A stretch of 64,000 nt of DNA, from positions 62,001 to 126,000 of the forward strand of contig JAGNLV010000005.1 of the NCBI GenBank assembly GCA_017999435.1. The letters are read 5' to 3'. Position 1 is the first letter of the stretch, and each line of letters begins with the position of its first letter. The position numbers were made by a program, and so were the translations under genes. Source of the stretch: Candidatus Zixiibacteriota bacterium (GTDB taxonomy: Bacteria > Zixibacteria > MSB-5A5 > GN15 > FEB-12). The notes under the pieces were generated by a model, which worked only from the letters and a program-made list of their open reading frames with translations, was not told the origin of the DNA and made no database searches. Of this stretch, positions 23,339 through 34,119 are shown piece after piece.

Positions 23339-25846
23339 TCAGCCCTTCACCACTATATTGAGGATTCGGCCTGGGACGTAGATGACTTTGATGATCGTTT
23401 TGCCCTCGGTGAATTTGGCGACCTTTTCGCCGGCCAACGCCGCTGCCTCGACCGTCTTCTGATCGGCATCGCGGGCGACCCGGATGGTGTCGCGCAATTT
23501 GCCGTTGATCTGGACTGCGATTTCAATTGTCTCGCCGACGACGGCCTCCGGGTCGTAGACCGGCCAGGCCGAGCGGAAGATCGAATCGTCATGCCCGGCC
23601 ATCTCCCAGAGCTCCTCGGCCATGTGCGGGATCAGCGGAGCGGCGAGCTGGATCGATTTGAGAATCAGGTAGTCGTTGAACTCGTTGCTGACGATCCGGG
23701 CCGCGTCATAGTCTCGCAAAAGCTCCATGAGGGCGGCGATCGAGGTGTTGAACTGGAGGCGTTCGAAATCCTCGGTGACGCGCTTGACGGTCTGGTTGAG
23801 CTTGATATAGAGGGCCCATTCGAATTCGTTCAGTTCGGCGGACTTAAAGTAACGCTTTAAGTCGGGCCGCGCGCCCCGCACATAACCGGCCAGCGGCCAA
23901 ATCTTGTTCAGGGCGAATTTCTCAACCCCGGTAACCGAATCCTCCGACCACAGGACTTCTTTCTCCGACGGCGCGGTGAAGAACATCGCCAACCGGGCGA
24001 TGTCGGTGCCGTGTTCCTCCATGACGGCAACGGGCGAGACGACGTTGCCCTTGGATTTCGACATCGTAACACCATGCGCGTCCTGGACCATACCGTGGTT
24101 GAACAGCCGGGCCGCGGGTTCCGGGCAGAAGACCCAGCCGATGTCCTGGAGGAATTTGTGGAAGAATCGGAAGTAGATCAGGTGGCCGGTGGCGTGGGTG
24201 ATGCCGCCGATATAGAGATCGATCGGCAGCCAGCGGCGGGCAAGTTCCTTGTCGAAAGGAGCCGACTCGTTGTCCGGATCGAGGTAGCGCAGGTAATACC
24301 AGGAGGAGCAGACGAAAGTGTCCATGGTGTCGGGGTCGCGCTGGGCGGCGCGGCCGCACTTGGGGCAGGCCACATTCATATAGGAGGAAACGTCGGCAAG
24401 AGGCGAACGGCCTTTCGGGAGATAATCCTGAACCGGCGGCAGGAGGACCGGGAGTTGGTTTTCGGGAACAGGAACAGCGCCGCAGCTCTCGCAGTGAATA
24501 ATTGGGATCGGGCATCCCCAGTAACGCTGGCGGGAGATCGACCAGTCTTTCAACTTATAGTTTACTTTGCCTCGGCCAAACCCCTGCTGTTCGGCAAATT
24601 GCGTGACTTTGGAAAGGGCCTCTTCCCCCGCCAGACCGTTGAATCGACCGGAGTTCACCATGGGGCCGTAATCGGTGAAGGCATCGGCCATCTCATTGGC
24701 ATTGAGCGAAGTATTCGCATCCGGATGAATCACGACTTTAATGGGAATGCCGTATTTCCGGGCAAAGGCAAAATCGCGCGTGTCATGGGCAGGCACCGCC
24801 ATCACCGCGCCCGTTCCGTAGCCGGCGAGGACGTAATCGGCGACCCAGAGCTGGACACGCTCGCCGCTGAACGGGTTGACCGCATACTTGCCGGTGAAAA
24901 CACCGTCTTTTTCCGTGGTGGCGGCGGCCCGTTCAATGTCGGTCCGGGCGAATGCTTTGCGCTGGTACCCGGCCACCGCCTCGGAGTAGGGCGGCTCCAG
25001 TTTCAACGACTGGAGGAGGTCGGATTCGGGCGAGATAGCCATGAAAGTGACGCCGAAAATCGTGTCGGGGCGGGTGGTGAAAATCGGGAGCTTCTCCCCC
25101 GTTTCCTCGATCGTGAAATCAATCTCGGCGCCATGGGAGCGGCCGATCCACTCGCGTTGCATGGTTTTCACGTTTTCCGGCCAGCCGGGAAGCAGATCGA
25201 GGTCATCGATGAGGCGGTCGGCATAGGCGGTGATTTTGAAGTACCACTGGATCTGGTCTTTCTTGATCACCTCGGTGCCGCAGCGCTCACAACGGCCTTC
25301 CTTGACCTGCTCGTTGGCCAGGACAGTCTTATCTTCCGGGCACCAGTTGACGAAGCCGCGCTTGCGGTAGGCGAGGTTATGCCGGAAGAGCTGAATGAAC
25401 ATCCACTGCGTCCAGCGGTAGTAGTCGGGGCGGGAGGAATCGATCTCGCGGGTCCAGTCGAATGAGACGCCGGTTCGCTGGAGCGTGGCGCGGGACACGC
25501 CGACGTTGCTTCGGGTCCACTCGGCGGGCGGGACGCCGCGCTGGATGGCGGCGCGCTCGGCCGGCAGGCCGAAAGCATCCCAGCCAAACGGGTGCAGGAG
25601 GTCGGCGCCGAGCATGAGGCGCTGGCGCGCCACGGCATCGCCGATGACATAGTTGCGGAAATGGCCCATGTGGATGTCGCCCGAGGGATAGGCGAACATC
25701 TCGAGCTGGTACCACTTGCGGGCGGGATCGGGCATGCGGGGGGCGCGGTGCACACCCCGCTCGATCCACCGCTGCTGCCACTTGGCCTCGATCTCTCTGT
25801 ACGGAAAGCGCATGGTTTCAGTCTTACGGGTCCCCATCGACAACAT
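23339..25846 (-). CDS. leuS: Leucyl-tRNA synthetase
   Basis: An 835-residue class Ia synthetase. HIGH is HMGH (59-62), the Zn-like knuckle CERCGTEV is near 195, and the CP1 editing domain carries TTRPDTIFGVTFMAISPE. A second cysteine knuckle is CESCGAVPVPE and the KMSKS loop is MSKSKGN (about 594-600). The C-terminal anticodon-binding and appended domains follow, ending VYVPGRILNIVVKG. Candidate starts are ATG 25846, 25837 and 25813; the last gives the family-like MRFPYREIEAKWQ. A moderate promoter (TTGCCT, 17 bases, TACTTT at 25900-25872) lies upstream. Local codon use is slightly less GC-rich than in neighbours. Confidence 0.97.
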   Translation of the reverse strand: MLSMGTRKTETMRFPYREIEAKWQQRWIERGVHRAPRMPDPARKWYQLEMFAYPSGDIHMGHFRNYVIGDAVARQRLMLGADLLHPFGWDAFGLPAERAAIQRGVPPAEWTRSNVGVSRATLQRTGVSFDWTREIDSSRPDYYRWTQWMFIQLFRHNLAYRKRGFVNWCPEDKTVLANEQVKEGRCERCGTEVIKKDQIQWYFKITAYADRLIDDLDLLPGWPENVKTMQREWIGRSHGAEIDFTIEETGEKLPIFTTRPDTIFGVTFMAISPESDLLQSLKLEPPYSEAVAGYQRKAFARTDIERAAATTEKDGVFTGKYAVNPFSGERVQLWVADYVLAGYGTGAVMAVPAHDTRDFAFARKYGIPIKVVIHPDANTSLNANEMADAFTDYGPMVNSGRFNGLAGEEALSKVTQFAEQQGFGRGKVNYKLKDWSISRQRYWGCPIPIIHCESCGAVPVPENQLPVLLPPVQDYLPKGRSPLADVSSYMNVACPKCGRAAQRDPDTMDTFVCSSWYYLRYLDPDNESAPFDKELARRWLPIDLYIGGITHATGHLIYFRFFHKFLQDIGWVFCPEPAARLFNHGMVQDAHGVTMSKSKGNVVSPVAVMEEHGTDIARLAMFFTAPSEKEVLWSEDSVTGVEKFALNKIWPLAGYVRGARPDLKRYFKSAELNEFEWALYIKLNQTVKRVTEDFERLQFNTSIAALMELLRDYDAARIVSNEFNDYLILKSIQLAAPLIPHMAEELWEMAGHDDSIFRSAWPVYDPEAVVGETIEIAVQINGKLRDTIRVARDADQKTVEAAALAGEKVAKFTEGKTIIKVIYVPGRILNIVVKG

Positions 25847-25871
25847 CCTCGGTCACTCCAGAGTAGGGACG

Positions 25872-25900
25872 AAAGTAGCACAATGCGGCGGAGGAGGCAA
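25872..25900 (-). promoter_or_regulatory. Possible promoter of leuS
   Basis: On the minus strand TTGCCT (25900-25895) and TACTTT (25877-25872) are spaced by 17 bases, about 20 bases upstream of the leuS start region. The -10 is only a moderate match. Confidence 0.35.
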
Positions 25901-25947
25901 GGGTTAGTTTGAGCGCCGCGTGCAGAGGCGGCCGACCCGCGGCGCCG

Positions 25948-26718
25948 CTACGAACGAGCGGTTCCCCTGACGCGCCGATGGGTGAGGCGGGTCCCGGCCG
26001 AGAGCGCGTGGGTGACCCGGGCTTTGAGACGCTCGAACGATTGCAGGGGACCGGGTCTGAGTTTGCGCCGGACCGAACCCGGGGTATCGAAACACCACAC
26101 GCCGTAACGGCCGGCCGTGAACAGCGTGTCGGCCAACGAGGGAAAGCGCAGCGTGTAGCCGCAGCAATAGCCGGCGGCGCGCGCGTACTCGGACACCCGG
26201 GAATCGACCCGTCCGAAGGGGTAGCTGAGAGCGGTCACCGGATAGCCGGTGAGATCCTCCAGAATTGCGCGGGACACGCGGAGCTGTTCGATCAGAGTTG
26301 AATCCGAAAGGCGGGTCAGATCGGTGTGGGTGTGGCCGTGGGAGCCAAAAGCGACACCGCACGCCGAGAGAGCGCGAATGTCCCCGGCCGTCAGGTGCGG
26401 TTCGGCGCGGAAGACAAAGCTATAGTCCCAGGCGTTGGGGCGGCCAAGGTATCCGGTGGGGACAAAAACGGTCGGGCGAAAGCCGAATTCCTCCATCAAC
26501 CCGGGGAGCGCGTCGACCAGGTGGCCGTACCCGTCATCGAACGTGATCGCCAGTTCCCTCTCCCCCGTTGTGCGCCTCTCCCCCGCCCCGTCGAGGGGGA
26601 CAAAGGTGTAGCCGTCGGTGAGGAGCGAAACGAGCAGCCTTCGGAAACGGTCGGGCCGGTAATTGGTGGAGCCGAAGGTGAGGCGGCGGGTGAGTTTGTG
26701 GAAGGCGAGGACGTGCAT
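25948..26718 (-). CDS. Polysaccharide deacetylase (CE4/NodB family)
   Basis: A 256-residue carbohydrate esterase of family 4 that removes N- or O-acetyl groups from a polysaccharide such as murein or exopolysaccharide. Motif 1 is TFDDGYG (Asp61/Asp62), the metal-binding histidine motif 2 is SHGHTHTDL (His127 and His131), and motif 3 is SYPFGRVDSRV. There is no clear signal peptide. It follows the M16 peptidase gene 75 bases upstream on the same strand, which follows pnp. In Bacillus subtilis a polysaccharide deacetylase gene (ylxY) and an M16 gene (mlpA) also follow pnp, so the position is conserved across distant phyla. Confidence 0.9.
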   Translation of the reverse strand: MHVLAFHKLTRRLTFGSTNYRPDRFRRLLVSLLTDGYTFVPLDGAGERRTTGERELAITFDDGYGHLVDALPGLMEEFGFRPTVFVPTGYLGRPNAWDYSFVFRAEPHLTAGDIRALSACGVAFGSHGHTHTDLTRLSDSTLIEQLRVSRAILEDLTGYPVTALSYPFGRVDSRVSEYARAAGYCCGYTLRFPSLADTLFTAGRYGVWCFDTPGSVRRKLRPGPLQSFERLKARVTHALSAGTRLTHRRVRGTARS

Positions 26719-26793
26719 GGGGGTAACGTAGGGGGCGACAGCGAGGCCGTCAAGTGTCCGCCGCGACCTCGCGACCCGGGGACGCGGCGCCGG

Positions 26794-28095
26794 TCAGCGC
26801 TTCGCCCCGGCTCCCGTGACCTCGCGGAGGCGGCGGTGCGGGGCGGGTCCGAGGGTGACGACGGTGAGCTGGGAGCGATCGAACGACTCGTTGGCGAATT
26901 CCAGGAGGTCGAAGGGGGTCAGCCGCTCCATCGAGGCGAGGGTCTCGGCGAACGGGATGAAGCGGCCGAGGTAGAGCTCCTGGCGGGCGAGACGGTTCAT
27001 GCGGGCGGAGGTCGATTCCATCCCGAGCATGATCTGTCCCTTGAGCTGGGCTTTGAGCGGATCAAATTTCAGGCTCGGCAGTTTGCGGCGTTTCATGCGC
27101 TCCATCTCGGCGATGATGATCTCCAGCGCCCCGGCGACGTGCGCCCGGTCGGTGCCGACGTAGGCGCCGAACATCCCTGTGTCGCGGTAGAAATCAGCGA
27201 AGGTGTAAACCGAGTAGGCAAGGCCCTTGAGTTCGCGGACTTTCTGGAAGATGACCGACGACATCCCTCCGCCGAGGTAGGCGTTGAGCGCGAGGGCGGC
27301 GTTCTTCTTCGGCGAATCGTAGGGGACGCCGGGGTAGCCGAGGCTGAGGTGGGTCTGCGCGTTGCCGCCCTCGATCAACCGCAGCAGCTCAACATCGGGG
27401 CGGGCGGCCGGGAGAGGCGCCTCTCCCCTGCCCTTGGGGAAACAGAATTTCTCGCTGACCAGCCGGACGAGGCGGTCGTGGGAGAGGTTGCCGGCGCCGG
27501 CGATGACGACCGAGCCGGCCCGGTAGTGGCGGCGGACGTACTCCAGGATCCGGGACCGGGCGAACCCGGCGACGTTCCCGGCGCTGCCGAGGATGGGCTG
27601 GCCCAGCGGGTGGCCGTTCCAGTAGACCTCGGCGAATTCGTCGTGGATCCGGTCGGAGGGAGTCTCGAAGGCCTCCTTGATTTCCTCGAGGATGACCTGT
27701 TTCTCGCGGCGGATGTTCTCGGGCGTGAAGGTCGAGCAGCAGGTGATGTCGGAGAGGACGTCGACGGCAAGGTCGAGGTGCTCGTCGAGAACGCGGGCGT
27801 TGAAGCAGGTCTGCTCGCGGGACGTGAAGGCGTTGATGCTGCCGCCGACCGCCTCGAGTTCTCCGGAGATCTGGCGGGCGGTGCGGCGGTGCGTGCCTTT
27901 GAAGAGCATGTGCTCGACAAAATGGGAGATGCCGTTCTCGGCGCGCGTCTCATGGCGCGTGCCGACGTCGACCCATACGCCCAACGACACGGAACGGACC
28001 GTGGGGATCTTCTCGGTGACGATCCTCAGTCCGTTCCGTAGGGTCGTTTTGCGGTAGATCTGGGCGGCGGTTCGTCTGGAATTGCGGCCGGCCAT
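26794..28095 (-). CDS. M16-family zinc peptidase
   Basis: A 433-residue member of the M16 (pitrilysin/processing-peptidase) family. The inverted zinc motif is HFVEH (58-62), with the downstream glutamate in the REKQVILEEIKEAFE segment. Other signatures are LRNGLRIVTEKIPTVRSVSLGVWVDVGTR at the N terminus, GGSINAFTSREQT, and GGGMSSVIFQKVRELKGLAYSV in the C-terminal half. The active and inactive halves are on one chain, as in bacterial MlpA/YmxG. It begins four bases after the pnp stop and is surely cotranscribed. Substrates are unknown. Confidence 0.93.
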   Translation of the reverse strand: MAGRNSRRTAAQIYRKTTLRNGLRIVTEKIPTVRSVSLGVWVDVGTRHETRAENGISHFVEHMLFKGTHRRTARQISGELEAVGGSINAFTSREQTCFNARVLDEHLDLAVDVLSDITCCSTFTPENIRREKQVILEEIKEAFETPSDRIHDEFAEVYWNGHPLGQPILGSAGNVAGFARSRILEYVRRHYRAGSVVIAGAGNLSHDRLVRLVSEKFCFPKGRGEAPLPAARPDVELLRLIEGGNAQTHLSLGYPGVPYDSPKKNAALALNAYLGGGMSSVIFQKVRELKGLAYSVYTFADFYRDTGMFGAYVGTDRAHVAGALEIIIAEMERMKRRKLPSLKFDPLKAQLKGQIMLGMESTSARMNRLARQELYLGRFIPFAETLASMERLTPFDLLEFANESFDRSQLTVVTLGPAPHRRLREVTGAGAKR

Positions 28096-28098
28096 ATC

Positions 28099-30303
<2,205 letters not shown>

Positions 30304-30323
30304 ACTACATTGGTTCCCTTCGC

Positions 30324-30593
30324 CTAGCGGCGGAGATTGAGCTCGCCGATAAGCTGGCGATAGCTCTCGATGTCGCGGTCCATCAGGTAATCGAGCAGCC
30401 GGCGGCGTTGGCCGACCAGTTTCAGCAGCCCGAGGCGGGTATGGAAGTCCTTGCTGTGGGACTTCAGGTGTTCCGTGAGATGGTTGATGCGGGCCGTCAG
30501 CAGGGCGATCTGGACCTCGGGCGAACCCGTGTCCGTGCCGTGCAGGCGGTTTTCCTCAATGATTTTGGCTTTGTGCTCCTTGTTGAGCGGCAT
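30324..30593 (-). CDS. rpsO: 30S ribosomal protein S15
   Basis: An 89-residue S15 with the standard sequence: [32 protein letters not shown], then [15 protein letters not shown]. It binds 16S rRNA early in small-subunit assembly. AAGGAG lies at ideal distance before the ATG. The start lies 38 bases inside the end of ribF, and pnp follows after 20 bases; ribF-rpsO-pnp is a common bacterial order. In E. coli S15 represses its own mRNA; whether this happens here is not visible. Confidence 0.97.
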   Translation of the reverse strand: MPLNKEHKAKIIEENRLHGTDTGSPEVQIALLTARINHLTEHLKSHSKDFHTRLGLLKLVGQRRRLLDYLMDRDIESYRQLIGELNLRR

Positions 30594-31539
30594 ACCGTTT
30601 CTCCTTCTTCACTATGTCTAAAATCACTTCTTTGTCTTTGCCGATCTGGGCGACGAGCGCTTCCCTGGACTCAAACCGCCGGTTTTCGCGGACATGGCGC
30701 ATCGGGTAGACGATGATCTCGTGCCCATAGATGTCGCGGTCGAAATCAAACAGGTTGGCCTCCACCGTGATCCGGTTTTCCGGGTTGAAGTGGTTGCGGC
30801 CGATAAACATCATGCCATCGAACTCCTCGCTGCCGACGTGCGCGTAGCAGGCGTAAACGCCGTCGTGCGGCAGCAGCTTCCGCGGATTGTACGCGACATT
30901 CGCGGTCGGATAGCCGAGCTTCTTGCCCAGCCCGATACCCCGTTCGACCGTGCCGTAAATGGCGTACTCATGGCCGAGGAGGCGGATAGCCTCCCCGAAG
31001 CGGTTCTCCTGCAGCGCGCGGCGGATGCGCGAGGACGACACCGGCTGGCCGTCAACAACCACCGGCGCGACCACCTCCACCTCGAATCCGAGCTTCGCGC
31101 CGATTCTCTGCAGAAACGGGATGTCGCCTTCGCGGTTCCTGCCAAAGGCGTGATCGTAGCCGACAATAAGCTTCCTCACACCGATTCTGTCAATGAGGAT
31201 ATCGCGGACAAAGCGGTCGGCGGGCATGTTTTTCAGGTGTTCGTTGAATTCCAGCACCAGGACGTTGCCCTCGAAGAAATCGGGGACGAACTTCTCCTTC
31301 TCCTCGATCGTGGTCAGGAGGAGGGGGACGTTCTGGGGGGTGACGACGACCCGGGGGTGGGGGTGGAAGGTGATAAGCACAGCGCGGGCGTTGTCCCGCT
31401 CGCCCTGGGCGCGGACGCGGCGGAAGATCTCCCGGTGGCCCAGGTGGATACCGTCGAACGTGCCGATGGTGGCGATCACCGGGCGGCCGTCGGCAGCCCG
31501 GGCGAAATTCTCGATCCCTCGGATAAACGTCGTCGTCAA
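30556..31539 (-). CDS. ribF: Bifunctional riboflavin kinase/FAD synthetase
   Basis: A 327-residue enzyme that phosphorylates riboflavin to FMN and adenylates FMN to FAD. The N-terminal FAD synthetase (nucleotidyltransferase) domain has [15 protein letters not shown] (26-40), [10 protein letters not shown] and SSSRIRRAL. The C-terminal flavokinase domain has [13 protein letters not shown] and GVYACYAHV, then [13 protein letters not shown]. Its ATG overlaps the truB stop by four bases (ATGA). The 3' end overlaps rpsO by 38 bases. Confidence 0.96.
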   Translation of the reverse strand: MTTTFIRGIENFARAADGRPVIATIGTFDGIHLGHREIFRRVRAQGERDNARAVLITFHPHPRVVVTPQNVPLLLTTIEEKEKFVPDFFEGNVLVLEFNEHLKNMPADRFVRDILIDRIGVRKLIVGYDHAFGRNREGDIPFLQRIGAKLGFEVEVVAPVVVDGQPVSSSRIRRALQENRFGEAIRLLGHEYAIYGTVERGIGLGKKLGYPTANVAYNPRKLLPHDGVYACYAHVGSEEFDGMMFIGRNHFNPENRITVEANLFDFDRDIYGHEIIVYPMRHVRENRRFESREALVAQIGKDKEVILDIVKKEKRYAAQQGAQSQNH

Positions 31540-32495
31540 TGGAGCACCCGTATGTAGTCAAAGAGGGAGCGGGCGGCCGGTCGGGCCAGGTCGGCCGAAT
31601 CGACGCCGGCCCGTCCGACGGCCAGAACCGCGCCGTCATCGCTTTTCAACAGCACCGTGTCACCGGCGCGGAAGGAGCCGTCCAGACCGGTGAGGTCGTC
31701 GCGGTCCGGGCGGCGGCCCTCGATGACATGGGGGCGAAACTGCTCGCTGACCCGGAGGGCCGAATACGGCAGCACCTCGCCGTACCCGAGCAGGTGCTGG
31801 TGGAGATAGCCGTCAGCCATCGCGTCGGCGGCCTGGTCCAGCGTCAGCGCGCCGGAGAGCGCCAGGTCGCCGACCCGGGTGCGCCGCAGGTGCGCCAGGT
31901 AAGCTCCGCAGCCGAGCACCCGGCCGAGATCGTCGGCGAGCGTTCGGATGTACGTCCCCGAGGAGCAGGTCACCTCGATGCGCAGGTAGGGCAGAGCGAC
32001 TTCGAGGAGGCGGATTTCGCGAATCGTCACCTCCCGGCTGGGGGGGTCAACCTCTTCCCCGCGCCGGGCTTTCTTGTACAGCGGCACGCCCTCGACGCGC
32101 ACGGCCGAGAAGGCCGGGACGCGCTGGGTGACACGGCCCTCGAAGCGGCGGAGCGCGGATTCCAGGTCGGCGCGCGGGAAATCCGGCACCGGGGCGGCCG
32201 GCGCCTCCGCATCGATCCCTTCCCCATCGAACGTGGCCGAGGTGCGCCCGAGGCAGATCGTGGCGACATAGACTTTGTCGAACCCGGTCAGGAAGCGGGC
32301 AATCTTGGTGGCGTGCCCGAGGCAGACGACGAGCAGTCCCTCGGCCAGCGGGTCGAGCGTGCCGGCGTGGCCGATGCGGCGCTGGCGCGTGATGCGGCGC
32401 AGCGTCTGCACGACGTCGTGGCTGGAGCAGTGCAGCGGTTTGTCAATCAGCAGCACGCCGTTAATCCTGTCTGTCGGTGTCTCTTTTCCGGGCAT
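31536..32495 (-). CDS. truB: tRNA pseudouridine-55 synthase
   Basis: A 319-residue TruB that forms pseudouridine 55 in the T-loop of tRNAs. The catalytic aspartate is in GHAGTLDPLAEGLL (Asp48). Other family segments are INGVLLIDKPLHCSSHDVV, VPAFSAVRVEGVPLYKKAR and VTCSSGTYIRTLADDLG. A short PUA-like C-terminal domain (about 245-315) follows. The start overlaps nrnA by 35 bases and the stop overlaps ribF by four, typical of this compressed operon. Confidence 0.96.
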   Translation of the reverse strand: MPGKETPTDRINGVLLIDKPLHCSSHDVVQTLRRITRQRRIGHAGTLDPLAEGLLVVCLGHATKIARFLTGFDKVYVATICLGRTSATFDGEGIDAEAPAAPVPDFPRADLESALRRFEGRVTQRVPAFSAVRVEGVPLYKKARRGEEVDPPSREVTIREIRLLEVALPYLRIEVTCSSGTYIRTLADDLGRVLGCGAYLAHLRRTRVGDLALSGALTLDQAADAMADGYLHQHLLGYGEVLPYSALRVSEQFRPHVIEGRRPDRDDLTGLDGSFRAGDTVLLKSDDGAVLAVGRAGVDSADLARPAARSLFDYIRVLH

Positions 32496-33474
32496 GGGTC
32501 AGCACGCGTATGATTTCTTCGCGGGCGCGGGCCAGGCCGTAAGGCATGGTGCAGCCGGCGGCGTTGAAGTGTCCCCCGCCGCCGTACTGGGCGGCGAGGG
32601 CGGCCACGTTGACGGCGTCGCGGGACCGCAGCGACACGCGGGTGCGGTCCTCATCGACCTCTTTCAGCAGGGCGCCCACCTCGGCCGTGTCGGTGAACAG
32701 CGTAAAATCGACCAGGCCGTCGGACTCGGACAGGCCGGCGCCAGCGGCCTCGAGCATCTCCTGCGTGAGAGTGAGCAGGCAGAGGCGGTCGCGGTCGTGG
32801 AATTCGATCGAGGCGAGCACCATGCCGGTCAGACGCATGGTGGAGACGCTCAGGCGGTAGTAGACGTTGTCGGCGATCGCCTTGGGATCGGCGCCGGCGG
32901 CGATGAGCCGCCCGACGATCTCCATCGTGCGCGGCGACGTCGAGGGGTAGCGGAAGCGCCCGGTGTCGGTCATGATCGCGGTGTAGAGCTGCTCGGCGAC
33001 CTCGGGCGTGATCTCGCAGCCGAAAGCCTCGTACAACTCGAAGAGCATCTCCCCCACCGAGGACTTGGTCGGGTCGATCCAGTTGACGGCGCCGAAGTCC
33101 CCCGACTCCCGGTGGTGGTCGATGTTGATGATCCGGACACCGTCCGTGAGAAAGCGGGCGGCCCGGCCGACGCGGTCGAGGGTCGGGCATTCGAGGACGA
33201 CGGCGGTGTCGATGGCGAGGTCGACAGGGAGGGCGTCGACCGGGCGGATCTCGCCGGCGCCGCGGAGGAAGCGGTATTTCGAAGGGATTTCAGACTCCCG
33301 GACGAGCACCGTCTCCTTGCCGAGGTTCCGGAGGCAGGCCCCGCAGGCCAGCAGCGAGCCGATGGCGTCGCCGTCGGGTTCAACGTGGGCGACAACCAGG
33401 ACGCGCCGGCTCCGCTCCAGAAGGGCGCGGAGTTCGTCAAGCGGCGGCGCTGTCGGGCCCGGCCGGTCATTCAT
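32461..33474 (-). CDS. nrnA: DHH-family bifunctional oligoribonuclease/PAP phosphatase (NrnA)
   Basis: A 337-residue DHH/DHHA1 phosphoesterase that degrades very short RNAs (nanoRNA) and pAp. The first metal motif is VVAHVEPDGDAIGSLLA (27-43), the DHH motif is NIDHHRES (117-124), TDTGRFRYP is motif IV, and the DHHA1 glycine-rich end is YGGGGHFNAAG. The start at ATG 33474 overlaps the rbfA stop. An upstream ATG at 33501 is possible but would add only nine residues inside rbfA. NrnA in the nusA-infB-rbfA-truB cluster is common outside Proteobacteria. Confidence 0.93.
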   Translation of the reverse strand: MNDRPGPTAPPLDELRALLERSRRVLVVAHVEPDGDAIGSLLACGACLRNLGKETVLVRESEIPSKYRFLRGAGEIRPVDALPVDLAIDTAVVLECPTLDRVGRAARFLTDGVRIINIDHHRESGDFGAVNWIDPTKSSVGEMLFELYEAFGCEITPEVAEQLYTAIMTDTGRFRYPSTSPRTMEIVGRLIAAGADPKAIADNVYYRLSVSTMRLTGMVLASIEFHDRDRLCLLTLTQEMLEAAGAGLSESDGLVDFTLFTDTAEVGALLKEVDEDRTRVSLRSRDAVNVAALAAQYGGGGHFNAAGCTMPYGLARAREEIIRVLTHARKRDTDRQD

Positions 33475-33829
33475 CTGGCGGTCGATCGCTCTTGATTTCA
33501 TCGAGCAGCTGCTGAATGCGAATACTCTCTTCTATGGACGGATCAAACTTGAAAGCAAACTCGGGAATGAAGCGCATGCGCAGGCCGGCGCCGACCATCT
33601 TGCGGATACGCCGCTTCTCCCGCTCCAGGTAGTCCGCGACCTTTTCCCGATCCCCGTCCTTGCCCAGCACCGAGTAGTACACCGTCGCGTAGCGGAGGTC
33701 CTCGGTGAGGCGGACACGCGTGAAGGTGACCATGCCGGGAACCTTCTCCGCCAGCTCCTCCTCGAGCATAGTCGAGATGTCGCGGAGGATCTGCTCGCCC
33801 ATGCGGGACTGCCGCCGGTTGTCCGCCAT
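33467..33829 (-). CDS. rbfA: Ribosome-binding factor A
   Basis: A 120-residue KH-like cold-adaptation factor that binds immature 30S subunits and aids 16S rRNA maturation. The sequence has SRMGEQILRDISTMLEEELAEKV, LTEDLRYATVYYSVLG and LRMRFIPEFAFKFDPSIEESIRI, the expected order of conserved segments. Its ATG shares a base with the stop of the DUF503 gene and its stop overlaps nrnA, so translation is coupled along the operon. Confidence 0.96.
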   Translation of the reverse strand: MADNRRQSRMGEQILRDISTMLEEELAEKVPGMVTFTRVRLTEDLRYATVYYSVLGKDGDREKVADYLEREKRRIRKMVGAGLRMRFIPEFAFKFDPSIEESIRIQQLLDEIKSDRPPDE

Positions 33830-34110
33830 CAGTAGGTCTCCGTGAGGTAGTCGGCCAGGATCACCTCGTGGGAGGACTCGACACGCGCGATGACCTTGGC
33901 CATGACCTGGTGGCAGAAGGCGGAGCTGTTGGAGATGACGGCGGCGCCGAGGACGGCGGCGCGGATCTGATCCTGGAGGTCGACCTCGGCAATCGAGATG
34001 TTGAAGTCATTGCGGAGCCGCGTAATCATCGACTTCAGAATCCGGCGCTTCTCCTTGAGCGAGCCGATAGCCGGGATGTCCAGACGCATTTTGACCACGA
34101 GCGTAACCAC
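33829..34110 (-). CDS. DUF503 family protein (YlxP-like)
   Basis: A 93-residue member of DUF503, the family of B. subtilis YlxP. Diagnostic features are the start VVKMRLDIPAIGSLKEKRRILKSMITRLRNDFNISIAEVD and the later AAVISNSSAFCHQVMAKVI. The family is encoded between infB and rbfA in many bacteria, exactly as here; it is thought to help translation or ribosome biogenesis but has no settled activity. It starts 10 bases after the infB stop. Confidence 0.93.
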   Translation of the reverse strand: MVTLVVKMRLDIPAIGSLKEKRRILKSMITRLRNDFNISIAEVDLQDQIRAAVLGAAVISNSSAFCHQVMAKVIARVESSHEVILADYLTETY

Positions 34111-34119
34111 GGGCGCGCC

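Noticed and set aside
24011-25465. 484-codon plus-strand frame opposite leuS
   Set aside because: Antisense shadow with no coherent protein signal.
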